A DNA stretch of 64,000 nt from Amycolatopsis orientalis DSM 40040 = KCTC 9412 (GCF_000478275.1 NZ_ASJB01000083.1:496001-560000), one strand, 5' to 3'; counted from the stretch's first letter, positions 23,896 through 33,185 are shown. The notes: a model not told the origin generated them from the sequence alone. Program-made: numbers and translations.

Positions 23896-25473
23896 TCAGC
23901 CGTTCGCAGGCCACACCCAGGGCTCCCCGGCCACCGTCCGGAAGCCGTGCGCGAACGTCACGGCGGTCGCCGGATCGCGGCGGTCGGCGACGTAGTACCA
24001 GTTCATCCGGACGGCGTCCGGCGTCACTTCGAGGACGCCGGGGCCGTGCGAGTCGAGTTCCACGAAGCGAACGTGCGGGTTCAGCGCGCGGATCGCGGCC
24101 TCGACCTGGAGTGAGCCGGTCCGCGGCGGGACGCCGAGTTGCTCGTCGATGTTGTCCGAGGTGACCGACGGGCAGACGAACTCGACCGCGACGCTCGTCC
24201 CGTCCCGCGGCACGTCGTTCGCCCACGACGAGTGGACGTCGCCGGTCAGGAACACCGTGTTGCCCCGCCCCCGCGCCGCGACGGCGTCCAGCACGCGGCG
24301 GCGGTCGGCGGTGTAGCCGTCCCACTGGTCGGTGTTCACCGTGGTCGGCTGGCCGTCGAGCAGTCGGCCGAGCGCGAGTTTCTCGCGAGAGGGCAGCGCG
24401 GGGATCTTGAGCGGCGTGACCATCACGGAGTTCCCGATCAGGTTCCACGACGCCGTGCCGTGCGCAATACCTTCGAGGAACCACTGCCGCTGGTCGGCGC
24501 CGAGGATCGTGCCCTCCGGGTCCTCGGCGGAGCCGGGCTCGGGCTGCCGGGTCCGGTAGGTCCGCAGGTCCAGCATGGTCAGGTCGGCCAGCTTCCCGAA
24601 CTTCAGCCGCCGGAACAGCCGGTCGCCCCGATGCCGCACCGGCATCCATTCGAAGTACGCCTGATGCGCCGCCCGCATCCGGTCGAGCCAGTCGCCCTCG
24701 GTCGCCGGATCGTGCGACGGCGACCCGCCGGACCAGGCGTTGTCCGCCGCCTCGTGGTCGTCCCAGGTGGCGATCATCGGATGGCGGGCGTGCAGCCGCC
24801 GGAGGTGATCGTCCGTCTTGTACATCGCGTGGCGCTGCCGGTAATCCGAAAGGGTGGTCAACTCGTGGGGTGGCAGCGAGGGCCGGAGATCACCCGCGGG
24901 ATTGGGAGCACCCTCGTAGAGGTAGTCACCCAGGTGGATGAAGGCGTCAAGATCGTCACGGCCGGCCAGGTAGCCGTAGGGGGCGAAGTGACCGACAGCC
25001 CAGTTCGCGCACGAGACCACACCGAACCGCAGTCGCGCGACGTCCTCGTCGTGCGCGGGCGCGGTGCGCGTCCGCCCGATCGGCGAGGTCCGGCCCCGCG
25101 CGGTGAACCGGTAGAAGTACGCGGTCGACGCGCACAGCCCGCCGGCCGTCACCTTCACCGTGTGGTCACGTTCCGGGCCGGTCCGGACATGACCGCGAGC
25201 GACGACGTCGGTGAATCCGGCGTCCCCGGCCACCTCCCACCGGACGTCCACCGGTGGTCCCACGCCGGACCCCGGGGTGGCGTCCGCCGAGGGGGTGACC
25301 CGGGTCCAGAGGAGTACCGAATCGGGCATCGGGTCACCCGAAGCGACACCGTGGGCGAAAACCGGGGCCTCCGCCCCGGTAGATGCCCCCGAAAGGGTTA
25401 ATGTCGCCGCCGTTCCGGCCGCGGTGACACCGGCTGCGCGAAGCATCGAACGCCTGGTCAAGGAAGGCCCCAT
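23896..25473 (-). CDS. phoD: PhoD-family alkaline phosphatase/phosphodiesterase
   Basis: 525 residues. A Tat signal peptide (SLTRRSMLRAAGVTAAG) precedes the PhoD N-terminal domain (FAHGVASGDPMPDSVLLWTRV) and the metallophosphatase domain with FGVVSCANW, FIHLGDYLYEG, ATWDDHEAADNAW, LTGDVHSSW and the late HVRFVELDSHG. These supply the Fe/Ca ligands of the family. It is exported folded and releases phosphate from phosphoesters. An upstream in-frame ATG exists at 25518; ATG 25473 puts the twin Arg near the N-terminus. It is a lone gene next to tRNA-Thr and probably phosphate-regulated, but no PHO box was identified. Confidence 0.93.
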   Translation of the reverse strand: MGPSLTRRSMLRAAGVTAAGTAATLTLSGASTGAEAPVFAHGVASGDPMPDSVLLWTRVTPSADATPGSGVGPPVDVRWEVAGDAGFTDVVARGHVRTGPERDHTVKVTAGGLCASTAYFYRFTARGRTSPIGRTRTAPAHDEDVARLRFGVVSCANWAVGHFAPYGYLAGRDDLDAFIHLGDYLYEGAPNPAGDLRPSLPPHELTTLSDYRQRHAMYKTDDHLRRLHARHPMIATWDDHEAADNAWSGGSPSHDPATEGDWLDRMRAAHQAYFEWMPVRHRGDRLFRRLKFGKLADLTMLDLRTYRTRQPEPGSAEDPEGTILGADQRQWFLEGIAHGTASWNLIGNSVMVTPLKIPALPSREKLALGRLLDGQPTTVNTDQWDGYTADRRRVLDAVAARGRGNTVFLTGDVHSSWANDVPRDGTSVAVEFVCPSVTSDNIDEQLGVPPRTGSLQVEAAIRALNPHVRFVELDSHGPGVLEVTPDAVRMNWYYVADRRDPATAVTFAHGFRTVAGEPWVWPANG

Positions 25474-25634
25474 GGCATGCAGTGTGCCGTAAACAGACGA
25501 AGCCGCGACGATCTTCATCGGACGTGGCGGACGCCACTTCGGGTTACCTGCAACGGTCGGGCCACCGGCCCCGATGGTCCTCGGGAAAGTCCTTTGACGA
25601 GACCTACGGACCAGAGTGAGGAGGTGGATCGATC

Positions 25635-27200
25635 ATGAAGATCAACGAGCACACCAAGGGGGCCCAGCGCGGCAAACGCGGACTCGACAGGAACCAGGAC
25701 GAAACACCCGAACGTGGCGAATGGCTGCTGGAAGCGCCGCGGCAGCGTGACGGTGAGCGATCGAACCACCAGGCGCGCTCGCACCGGCCGAACCTGCTGC
25801 GCCGCCGCGCCTGGCAGATCCTCGAAGCCCCGACGGCGGAACAGCCCGTCGTCGACGGCGCCGAGACGATGGGCCCGAAGCCGCCCGACGACACGACGGT
25901 CAACTTCGTCCTGGACCTCGCCCTGCGCATCGGCGAGGTCCAGATGTCGAGCGGCGCCGGCGCCTCCGACGTCACGGCGACGATCATCGCGCTGACCTCC
26001 GCGCTCGGCCTCCCGCACTGCGAGGTCGACGTGATCTTCACGTCGATCACGGTGACCTGCCACCGCGGCACCGACATGGCGCCGGTGACGGCGCTGCGCG
26101 TGGTCCGTTCGCGCAGTCTCGACTACACGCGGCTCACCCAGACGGAGATCCTGGTCCGCAAGATCGTCCGCGGGAACATCGGCGCCGAAGAGGCGCAGCA
26201 GGAACTCCAGCGGATCACGACCGCGCCGCATCCGTACCCCCGCTGGGTGGCCACGGCCGCCTGGGGCGGGCTCGCCGGGTTCATCACCCTGATCCTCGGC
26301 GGCAGCCTCGACGTCGCGCTGGTCGCGATGGTGATCAGCGCGGTCATCGACCGGCTCGGCCGGTTCCTCAACCGCTTCGCGCTGCCGTTCTTCTTCCAGC
26401 AGGTGGTCGGCGGCCTGGTCGCGACGCTGTCCGCGATGGCGATAGTCAGCAGCGACCTGCTCACCACGGACAAACCGACGCTGGTCGTCGCCGCGGCCGT
26501 CACGGTGCTGCTGTCCGGGCTCTCCACCGTTTCCGCCGTGCAGGACGCCATCACCGGCTACAGCGTGACGGCGGCCGGGCGCACGATGGAGACCGCGCTG
26601 ATGAGTGCCGGGCTGATCGCCGGGGTGGTGCTGGCGCTGAAGATCGCGCTGCTGCTCGGCCTGCCGCGGACGCCGCTGCCGGAGGTCCTCTCCTCGACGC
26701 CGCAACAACTCCCGCTCATCGTGATCGGCAGCATCGGCGCGGCCGGCTGCTTCGCGCTCGCCTCGTACTCGACGCTGCGCGCGATGCTCGTCGCGTCGGC
26801 GGCCGGGGCGATCGGCGGCGCGGTGTACGGCGCACTGATGCTCACCGACTTCCAGGCCGTCAGTTCGTCCGCCATCGCCGCCACCCTGGTGGGCTTCTGC
26901 GGTGGCGTACTCGCGAGGCGGCTCAAGGTCACACCGCTCGTGGTGGCTGTGTCCGGCATCACTCCGCTGCTTCCCGGCCTGTCCACCTATCGTGGTCTAT
27001 ACCAATTGGGCGTCGAGCCCGGCGGGGACATCTCCACGCTGATGACCGCGGTCGCCATCGGGCTTGCCCTGGCAGCGGGCGTGGTACTCGGTGAATACCT
27101 GGCGCAGCCGGTGCGCACGGGGCTGGGCAGGCTCGAACGGAAGCTCGCCGGGCCGCGGATGGCGGGTCCGATGGAACCCGCCGAACGACGCTTGGAGTGA
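25635..27200 (+). CDS. ThrE-family threonine/serine exporter
   Basis: 521 residues with the full ThrE architecture. A hydrophilic N-terminal region (about 85-190: FVLDLALRIGEVQMSSGAGASDVTATI, CEVDVIFTSITVTCHRG) is followed by about ten TM helices including VSGITPLLPGLSTYRGLYQL near the end. Corynebacterial ThrE exports threonine and serine with protons. The first 75 residues are basic and variable. GAGGAGGTGG precedes the ATG. It diverges from PhoD. It is followed, after an 80-base gap, by the trehalose genes, which appear to be a separate unit. Confidence 0.9.
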   Translation: MKINEHTKGAQRGKRGLDRNQDETPERGEWLLEAPRQRDGERSNHQARSHRPNLLRRRAWQILEAPTAEQPVVDGAETMGPKPPDDTTVNFVLDLALRIGEVQMSSGAGASDVTATIIALTSALGLPHCEVDVIFTSITVTCHRGTDMAPVTALRVVRSRSLDYTRLTQTEILVRKIVRGNIGAEEAQQELQRITTAPHPYPRWVATAAWGGLAGFITLILGGSLDVALVAMVISAVIDRLGRFLNRFALPFFFQQVVGGLVATLSAMAIVSSDLLTTDKPTLVVAAAVTVLLSGLSTVSAVQDAITGYSVTAAGRTMETALMSAGLIAGVVLALKIALLLGLPRTPLPEVLSSTPQQLPLIVIGSIGAAGCFALASYSTLRAMLVASAAGAIGGAVYGALMLTDFQAVSSSAIAATLVGFCGGVLARRLKVTPLVVAVSGITPLLPGLSTYRGLYQLGVEPGGDISTLMTAVAIGLALAAGVVLGEYLAQPVRTGLGRLERKLAGPRMAGPMEPAERRLE

Positions 27201-27281
27201 TCGCGCGACGACCGGCCGTCGCCTCGGCGCGCGATAGGGTTTCCGCTTAGGGCAGCGACCCGCGATTCGAGGGAGCGGCTG

Positions 27282-28733
27282 GTGGACGAAGTGATTGCTG
27301 AGACGGGCAGAACGAATTCCGCGGACTTCGTCGTCGTGGCGAACCGGCTCCCGGTGGACCTTGAACGGACCGCCGACGGGAGCAGGCGCTGGACGGCGAG
27401 CCCCGGCGGGCTGGTGTCTGCGCTCGAACCTTTCCTGCGCTCCCGCAAGGGCGCCTGGGTCGGCTGGCCGGGTGTGCCCGACGTCGAGGTCGAAGAGTTC
27501 GACGACGACGGCCTGGTCCTGCACCCGGTCTCCCTGACGTCGGACGACGTCCGCGACTACTACGAGGGCTTCTCGAACGCCACGCTCTGGCCGCTGTACC
27601 ACGATGTGGTGGCCAGGCCGGTGTTCGACCGGAGCTGGTGGGAGTCCTACGTCCGGGTGAACCGGCGCTTCGCCGAGGCGAGCGCGCGGGTCGCCGCCGA
27701 GGGCGCGACCGTGTGGATCCAGGACTACCAGCTGCAGCTGGTCCCGGCGATGCTCCGCGAACTGCGGCCGGATCTCCGGATCGGGTTCTTCCTGCACATC
27801 CCGTTTCCCCCGGTCGAGTTGTTCATGCAGATGCCGTGGCGGACCGAGATCGTCCGCGGCCTGGTCGGCGCCGACCTCGTCGGTTTCCACCGGCCGGGTG
27901 GCGCGCAGAACTTCCTCTGGCTGGCCCGCCAGCTGGCCGGTCTCGAATCCAGCCGCGGCGCGGTCGGTATCCGCACCCGCCCCGGCCTGATGCAGGTCGG
28001 CGACCGCACGGTGCGGGTCGGCGCGTTCCCGATCTCCATCGACGCCATCGGCCTGGACAAACTCGCCAAGACCAAGGGCGTCGCCGAACGCGCCGCCCAG
28101 CTGCGGCGCGATCTCGGCAACCCGAAGAAGGTCCTGCTCGGCGTCGACAGGCTCGACTACACGAAGGGCATCGACCTGCGGCTGCAGGCGCTGCACGAGT
28201 TGCTGCACGAAGGCCGGGTGCGCCCGGAGGACGTCACGTTCGTCCAGCTGGCCACGCCGAGCCGCGAACGGGTGGAGCACTACCAGCGGATGCGCGGCGA
28301 CATCGAGCAGATGGTCGGCAGGATCAACGGCGAATTCGCCCGCGTGGGTCACCCGGTCGTGCATTATCTGCACCAGTCCGTGGACCGCACGGAGCTGGCC
28401 GCCTTCTTCTCGGCGGCCGACGTCATGGTGGTCACTCCCCTGCGTGACGGGATGAACCTCGTCTGCAAGGAGTACGTCGCCTGCCGCCACGACCTCGGCG
28501 GCTCGCTCGTGCTGTCCGAGTTCGCCGGCGCGGCGGCGGAGCTGACCAGTGCTCTCCTGGTCAACCCGCATGACCTGGACGGGGTGAAGAACGCCTTGGA
28601 GACTGCCATTACGCTCGACCCCGCAGAGGGCCGCCGCCGCATGCGCGCCATGCGCCGTCAGGTCCTCACGCATGACGTCGACCGCTGGGCGCGCTCGTTC
28701 CTCCAGGCGCTCGGTGCCGAACCGGCCGACTGA
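27282..28733 (+). CDS. otsA: Trehalose-6-phosphate synthase
   Basis: 483 residues, GT20 fold. It makes trehalose-6-phosphate from a nucleotide-glucose donor and glucose-6-phosphate. Signatures: VVANRLPVDLERT and SPGGLVSAL near the N-terminus, VWIQDYQLQLVPAMLRELRPDLRIGFFLHIPFPPVELF, LGVDRLDYTKGI, and the donor-site stretch VVTPLRDGMNLVCKEYVACR. It starts GTG after GGGAGCGG. The next gene, carrying the phosphatase for its product, begins about 40 bases downstream, so the two act together in osmoprotectant and cell-wall-glycolipid precursor synthesis. Confidence 0.97.
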   Translation: MDEVIAETGRTNSADFVVVANRLPVDLERTADGSRRWTASPGGLVSALEPFLRSRKGAWVGWPGVPDVEVEEFDDDGLVLHPVSLTSDDVRDYYEGFSNATLWPLYHDVVARPVFDRSWWESYVRVNRRFAEASARVAAEGATVWIQDYQLQLVPAMLRELRPDLRIGFFLHIPFPPVELFMQMPWRTEIVRGLVGADLVGFHRPGGAQNFLWLARQLAGLESSRGAVGIRTRPGLMQVGDRTVRVGAFPISIDAIGLDKLAKTKGVAERAAQLRRDLGNPKKVLLGVDRLDYTKGIDLRLQALHELLHEGRVRPEDVTFVQLATPSRERVEHYQRMRGDIEQMVGRINGEFARVGHPVVHYLHQSVDRTELAAFFSAADVMVVTPLRDGMNLVCKEYVACRHDLGGSLVLSEFAGAAAELTSALLVNPHDLDGVKNALETAITLDPAEGRRRMRAMRRQVLTHDVDRWARSFLQALGAEPAD

Positions 28734-28771
28734 AGCACTCCCATCCCCGCATAGTTCCCGAGGAGAAATCG

Positions 28772-31300
28772 TTGACCGCCGAGGCACTGCCCGCCGAGCT
28801 GCGGCGCGCGATCGTCCAGGTCGCGCGCACTCCGCGGCTGCTGGTCGCCTGCGACTACGACGGCACGCTGGCTCCGATCACGGCCAACCCGGACGAAGCC
28901 CGGCCGCTGCCCGAATCGGTAGGCGCACTCAGGTCGCTGGCCGGCCTGCACGAGACGACCACCGCCGTCATCTCCGGCCGCGCGTTGCGTGATCTCGCCA
29001 CCCTGTCCCGTCTCCCGGCCGAGGTGAACCTGGTCGGCAGCCACGGATCCGAGTTCGACATCGGCTTCATCCACGCGCTCGACGACAAGGCCCGCGAGCT
29101 GCACAGACGGCTCGAGGCCGAGCTGGAGAACCTGGTACTCGACGTACCGGGCGTCTCGCTCGAGGTCAAACCCGCCAGCATCGCGGTGCACGTCCGCCGC
29201 GCCGAACACGAGGCGGGCCGCCGCGTCCTGCGCGATGTCCACAATGGACCTTCGAGGTGGGAGGGCGTCTCCACGACGGACGGCAAGGAGGTCGTCGAGC
29301 TCGCGGTCGTCCAGACGGACAAGGGCCGCGCGCTGGACACCCTGCGCCACCAGGTCGGCGCGACCGCGGCGATCTTCCTCGGCGACGACGTCACCGACGA
29401 GAAGGCGTTCGCCCGGATCTCCGGCCCGGACCTCGGCGTGAAGGTCGGCGAAGGCGAAAGCCTCGCGCAGTACCGGGTTCCGGACACCGTCGACGTCGCG
29501 CTCGTGCTCGCCTTCCTGCTCGAAGAACGCCGGAACTGGCTCTACGGCGAGCAGGCCCCGCCGATCGAGCGGCTTTCCATGCTGGCCAACGAACGTTCGG
29601 TCGCGCTGGTCACGCCGGACGCCCGGCTGACCTGGCTGTGCCACCCCGGCCCCGACGCGCCCGCGATCTTCGCGGACCTGCTCGGCGGCCCCGGCGCCGG
29701 CCACTTCTCGATCAAACCGCACCGCAACGGCCTGCCGCTCGGGCAGCGCTACCTGCCGAACACCATGACGGTGGAGACCCGCTGGTCGCGGCTGCTCGTC
29801 ACCGACTACATCGAGCCGGAGAGCCCGGCGCACCGCACGGATCTCGTCCGGGTGATCTCGGGCGAAGCGGCGGCGGAGATCGTGTTCGCGCCGCGGCCCG
29901 AATTCGGCGGTGTGCCGGTGACCCTGCTCGCCCAGGGCGACGGGATCCTGGTGCAGGGCACCTCGGAGCCGTTCGCGCTGCGTTCGCCGGGCGTGGAGTG
30001 GGAGATCACCTCCGACGGGATGAACGACACCGCGACGGCACTGGTGACGCCCTCCCCGGAGAACCCGGTCGTGCTCGAACTGCGGTGCGGCACCACCGAT
30101 CTCGGACCGCACGAACTGTCCGAAGTGGAGCGCCGGACCCGGGCTGGTGACTACTGGAGCACCTGGGCGCGGACGCTCAAGCTGCCCAGCGTGCAGACCG
30201 ACCTCGTCGGCCGCTCCGCGCTCACCCTGCGCGGCCTGGTCAACACCGACACCGGCGGCGTGCTCGCGGCGGCGACGTCGTCGCTGCCGGAGGAGATCGG
30301 CGGCGTCCGCAACTGGGACTACCGCTACTGCTGGATCCGCGACGCGGCCATGACCGTGCGCGAACTGGTCCACCTCGGCTCGATCGAGGAGGCCGAAGGC
30401 TACCTGCGGTGGCTGCACGGTGTGCTGTCCACTTTGGCCGGTCCGGAACGGCTGCACCCGCTGTACACCTTGGCGGGCAGCGTGATCGGCGCCGAGGCGG
30501 TCATCGAGTCGCTGCCCGGGTACGCCGGTTCGCGGCCCGTCCGCGTCGGCAACCTGGCGAACCACCAGGTGCAACTGGACGTCTTCGGCCCCGTCGTCGA
30601 ACTCGTGCAGACGCTGGCCGAGGCGCGCGGCGAACTACGCGACGAGGACTGGCAGATGGTGCGCGCGATGGCCGAGGCCGTCACGCGGCGCTGGAACGAG
30701 CCGGACCACGGCATCTGGGAGGAGCGGCACGTGCCGCGCCACCGGGTGTACTCGCGGGTGATGTGCTGGGTGACCATCGACAGGGCGATCAAACTGGGCG
30801 AGGTCTACGGCCGTCAGGTCCCGGGCGCGTGGCCGTCGCTGCGTGACGAGATCGCCGCGGACGTGCTGGAGAAGGGCTGGAACGAAGAGGTCCAGGCCTT
30901 CACCACCGCCTACGACGGCACCGACCTCGACGCCGCGTCGCTGTTCGTCGGGCTGACCGGGCTGATCGACCCGGCCGACCCGCGGTTCCAGTCGACGGTC
31001 ACCGCGATCGAGGCGGAACTGCGCAGTGGGTCCACTGTGTACCGTTACCGCCGCGACGACGGTCTTCCCGGCGGCGAGGGCGGCTTCCACATCTGCGCGG
31101 CCTGGCTCATCGAGGCGTACCTGCTCACCGGGCGGCGCACCGAGGCCGAGGAACTGTTCACGCAGATCGTCGACGCCGCCGGTCCGACCGGCCTGCTGCC
31201 GGAGCAGTTCGACCCGATCGCGGAACGCTCGCTGGGCAACCACCCGCAGGCGTACTCGCACATCGGGCTGATCCGCTGCGCGAACCTGCTTTCCCGGTAA
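28772..31300 (+). CDS. Trehalose-6-phosphate phosphatase fused to GH15 (trehalase/glucoamylase-like)
   Basis: 842 residues in two enzymes. Residues 1-235 are an OtsB HAD phosphatase: D28/D30 in CDYDGTLAP, SHGSEFDIGF, later FLGDDVTDEKAF. From about 250 it is a GH15 protein with an N-terminal beta domain and an alpha/alpha barrel: GGVRNWDYRYCWIRDAAMTVRELV, a GIWEERHVPRHRVYSRVMCWVTIDRA acid region, and LPEQFDPIAERSLGNHPQAYSHIGLI at the base region. Actinobacterial GH15 members include true trehalases, so one polypeptide may both make and break trehalose. It starts TTG after GAGGAGAAATCG. Confidence 0.93.
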   Translation: MTAEALPAELRRAIVQVARTPRLLVACDYDGTLAPITANPDEARPLPESVGALRSLAGLHETTTAVISGRALRDLATLSRLPAEVNLVGSHGSEFDIGFIHALDDKARELHRRLEAELENLVLDVPGVSLEVKPASIAVHVRRAEHEAGRRVLRDVHNGPSRWEGVSTTDGKEVVELAVVQTDKGRALDTLRHQVGATAAIFLGDDVTDEKAFARISGPDLGVKVGEGESLAQYRVPDTVDVALVLAFLLEERRNWLYGEQAPPIERLSMLANERSVALVTPDARLTWLCHPGPDAPAIFADLLGGPGAGHFSIKPHRNGLPLGQRYLPNTMTVETRWSRLLVTDYIEPESPAHRTDLVRVISGEAAAEIVFAPRPEFGGVPVTLLAQGDGILVQGTSEPFALRSPGVEWEITSDGMNDTATALVTPSPENPVVLELRCGTTDLGPHELSEVERRTRAGDYWSTWARTLKLPSVQTDLVGRSALTLRGLVNTDTGGVLAAATSSLPEEIGGVRNWDYRYCWIRDAAMTVRELVHLGSIEEAEGYLRWLHGVLSTLAGPERLHPLYTLAGSVIGAEAVIESLPGYAGSRPVRVGNLANHQVQLDVFGPVVELVQTLAEARGELRDEDWQMVRAMAEAVTRRWNEPDHGIWEERHVPRHRVYSRVMCWVTIDRAIKLGEVYGRQVPGAWPSLRDEIAADVLEKGWNEEVQAFTTAYDGTDLDAASLFVGLTGLIDPADPRFQSTVTAIEAELRSGSTVYRYRRDDGLPGGEGGFHICAAWLIEAYLLTGRRTEAEELFTQIVDAAGPTGLLPEQFDPIAERSLGNHPQAYSHIGLIRCANLLSR

Positions 31301-31307
31301 CCCTCAC

Positions 31308-31364
31308 GTGTCATAAGGGGTCCCCCTAGGACGAAAATCGTCCTAGGGGGACCCCTTATGACAC
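31308..31364. terminator. 27-bp perfect hairpin between converging genes
   Basis: Arms 31308-31334 and 31338-31364 are perfectly complementary with an AAA loop and contain GGGGTCCCCCTAGGACGA. The right arm ends exactly at the stop codon of the minus-strand MoaD-like gene and follows the otsB-GH15 stop. It is probably a bidirectional terminator without a U-tract. Confidence 0.8.
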
Positions 31365-31637
31365 TCAGCCGCCGGCGACGGACGGGATGATCTGCACCTC
31401 CTTCGCCCCGTCGAGCGTGGTCTTGGCACCGTCGAGACGGCGGCATTCCTCACCGTCCACATAGAAGTTCACGTACCGCCGCAACGCGCCGGTCTCGTTC
31501 CGCAGACGGCGTTCCAGCGCGGGGAACTCGACACCGAGCGAATCCAGGACGGCGTCGAGTGTCGGGGCGTCGACCTCGAAAGTCCCCTCGCCGCCCGCGA
31601 GCGGCCGCAGCATCGCGGGCAACAGGACCCGGACCAC
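31365..31637 (-). CDS. MoaD/ThiS-family ubiquitin-like protein
   Basis: 90 residues with a beta-grasp pattern ending in VQIIPSVAGG. The C-terminal Gly-Gly is the activation site used in sulfur-carrier proteins. It starts GTG directly after the TAG stop of the BNR-repeat gene. The absence of molybdopterin or thiamine genes nearby argues against a dedicated MoaD or ThiS role. It is more likely a sulfur carrier or protein modifier for an unknown partner, possibly the adjacent BNR protein. Confidence 0.85.
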   Translation of the reverse strand: MVRVLLPAMLRPLAGGEGTFEVDAPTLDAVLDSLGVEFPALERRLRNETGALRRYVNFYVDGEECRRLDGAKTTLDGAKEVQIIPSVAGG

Positions 31638-32690
31638 CTAGACCACCTGGGCCCGCACGCACAGCACGTCGGGGAGATGCGCGGCCACCGGATGCCAGGT
31701 GTCGCCCTCGTCCGGACTCGCCCACACTTCACCGGACCGCGTGCCGAAGTAGATCCCCGCCTCCTGATCGACGCACATCCCGTCCCGGAGCACGCCCGCG
31801 TAGAAACCCTTGTCCGGCAAGCCGTTTCCGAGTCCGGTCCAGGTCCCGCCCGCGTCCTCGCTGCGGTAGACGCGGCAGCGGCCGTCCGGCGGGAAACGGA
31901 GAACGTCGGCCACCAAAGGGAAGTTGTAGACGGTGTCCGGTTCGGTGGGATGGACGACCATGGCGAACCCGAAGTCGTTCGGCAGGCCGTCCGCGATCGA
32001 CGTCCACGTCCTCGCGTCGTCGTCACTGCGGTAGACACCGCCGTGGTTCTGCAGGAAGAACCGCTCGGGCCGGGACGGGGACATGGCGACCTTGTGCACG
32101 CACTGGCCGAATTCCGGCTCCTCGTCCGGCAGGAAACCCGCGCTGATGCCGCGATTCGACGCCGTCCAGCTCTTGCCGCCGTCTTCGGTGCGGTAGACCC
32201 CGCCGGTCGACATGGCGACCGTGATCCGCCCCGGATCGGTGGGATGCGGCAGGATCGTGTGGATCATCTGGCCACCGCCGCCGGGAGTCCAGTGTGGACG
32301 GTGCTCGTGATCCCACAGCCCGCGCACGAGTTCGAAGGTCTCGCCGCCGTCCTCGGAGCGGAACAGCGCGGAGGGCTCCGCGCCCGCGTAGACGACGTCA
32401 CCGGAGACCACGAGCTGCCAGATGCCTTCGAGCGCGGTGCCGGTGTCGGCGGGGAAGGCCACCGGGGCGTGGTCGGGCTCCGACCAGGTCTCCCCGAAGT
32501 CGCCGGACGTCGCGATCGACGGGCCGAAATGCTCGTTGACCGCCGCGGCGTAGACCCGGGACGGCGTCAGTGCGAGCGCCCGGACGGCCTCCATCGGGAA
32601 CTTCGGGGTGGACAGTTCCCAGTTCAGACGGTCCTCGCTGCGGGCGAGGAACAAGCCCTTCCTGGTCCCGATCCCCAGCTGGAACTCCAC
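31638..32690 (-). CDS. BNR/Asp-box beta-propeller protein
   Basis: 350 residues. Repeated Asp-boxes of the form S/T-x-D-x-G-x-T-W/F are spaced along the chain (SEDGGETFELV, TEDGGKSWTAS, SDDDARTWTSI, SEDAGGTWTGL, SPDEGDTWHPV), giving a sialidase-like propeller. It begins MEFQLGIGTRKGLFLARS and has no signal peptide, so it is cytosolic. Sialidase catalytic residues are not apparent. It sits directly before the MoaD-like gene, with which it may be translated. The function of this pair is not known to me. Confidence 0.85.
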   Translation of the reverse strand: MEFQLGIGTRKGLFLARSEDRLNWELSTPKFPMEAVRALALTPSRVYAAAVNEHFGPSIATSGDFGETWSEPDHAPVAFPADTGTALEGIWQLVVSGDVVYAGAEPSALFRSEDGGETFELVRGLWDHEHRPHWTPGGGGQMIHTILPHPTDPGRITVAMSTGGVYRTEDGGKSWTASNRGISAGFLPDEEPEFGQCVHKVAMSPSRPERFFLQNHGGVYRSDDDARTWTSIADGLPNDFGFAMVVHPTEPDTVYNFPLVADVLRFPPDGRCRVYRSEDAGGTWTGLGNGLPDKGFYAGVLRDGMCVDQEAGIYFGTRSGEVWASPDEGDTWHPVAAHLPDVLCVRAQVV

Positions 32691-32791
32691 GACGGCGTCC
32701 TCCTCGGTCGATGCTGTGACTCAGGTCACCCCGCACCGTACTACCGGAAGCGCGTGAAGGCCCCCTTCGCTGACGCCCGTGGGTTTCGAGT

Positions 32792-32830
32792 GTGGAGGAT
32801 TTGGGACGTTGAACGTCCCAAATCCTCCAC
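32792..32830. repeat. 19-bp perfect hairpin
   Basis: GTGGAGGATTTGGGACGTT at 32792-32810 pairs with 32812-32830, one base apart. It is the first of three hairpins in the 495-base gene-free stretch 32691-33185 between the BNR gene 5' end and the GH6 gene 3' end. Confidence 0.8.
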
Positions 32831-32846
32831 GCTCGAGCCCCCCGTT

Positions 32847-32887
32847 GATGAAGGAATGGGGACACTCAACGCCCCAATTCCTTCATC
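32847..32887. repeat. 15/16-bp hairpin with one bulge
   Basis: The arms 32847-32861 and 32872-32887 pair over GATGAAGGAA and TGGGG with one bulged T. It stands 16 bases after the previous hairpin. The sequence words differ from the first hairpin, so this is not a simple duplication. Confidence 0.7.
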
Positions 32888-33021
32888 GTCGGCCGGGATA
32901 GCGCAGTGAAGGGGGCTTCACGTACTTCCCTGACCGAGTCGGCAGGCACCGCCACGCTGCGGACCACTCCACTACCCGTCCGACCGCGGCCACAGCCCCT
33001 ACCAGGGCGAACGTGTCGGAA

Positions 33022-33076
33022 GTCCGTGAAGGCCTCCTTCCCTACCCTGAAGGTAGGCAAGGAGGCCTTCACGGAC
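33022..33076. repeat. 25-bp hairpin with one mismatch
   Basis: Arms 33022-33046 and 33052-33076 contain GTCCGTGAAGGCCTCCTT with one C:C mismatch and a 5-base loop. Its GTGAAGG/CCTTCAC word also occurs in the hairpins at 38279-38351. The rest of 32691-33185 shows no gene I can support. Confidence 0.75.
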
Positions 33077-33185
33077 CTGGAAATGGAGGCGTCGCGCCGG
33101 CTGCTGTCCAAGGGGTCGCGACCTTCGCCTTCTCGGGAGAACGAAAGTCACAGACGAACAGCCGGCGCGACGGGCTTGCGGGGTG

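Noticed and set aside
27005..28787. A 596-codon frame on the minus strand
   Set aside because: It is antisense to otsA, with no recognisable domain.
31365..31637. Calling the MoaD-like gene thiS or moaD outright
   Set aside because: No thiamine or molybdopterin genes are adjacent. Only the fold and C-terminal Gly-Gly support it.
32866..33111. A short minus-strand ORF in the hairpin-rich gap
   Set aside because: It runs through two palindromes, lacks a ribosome site and has no recognisable product.
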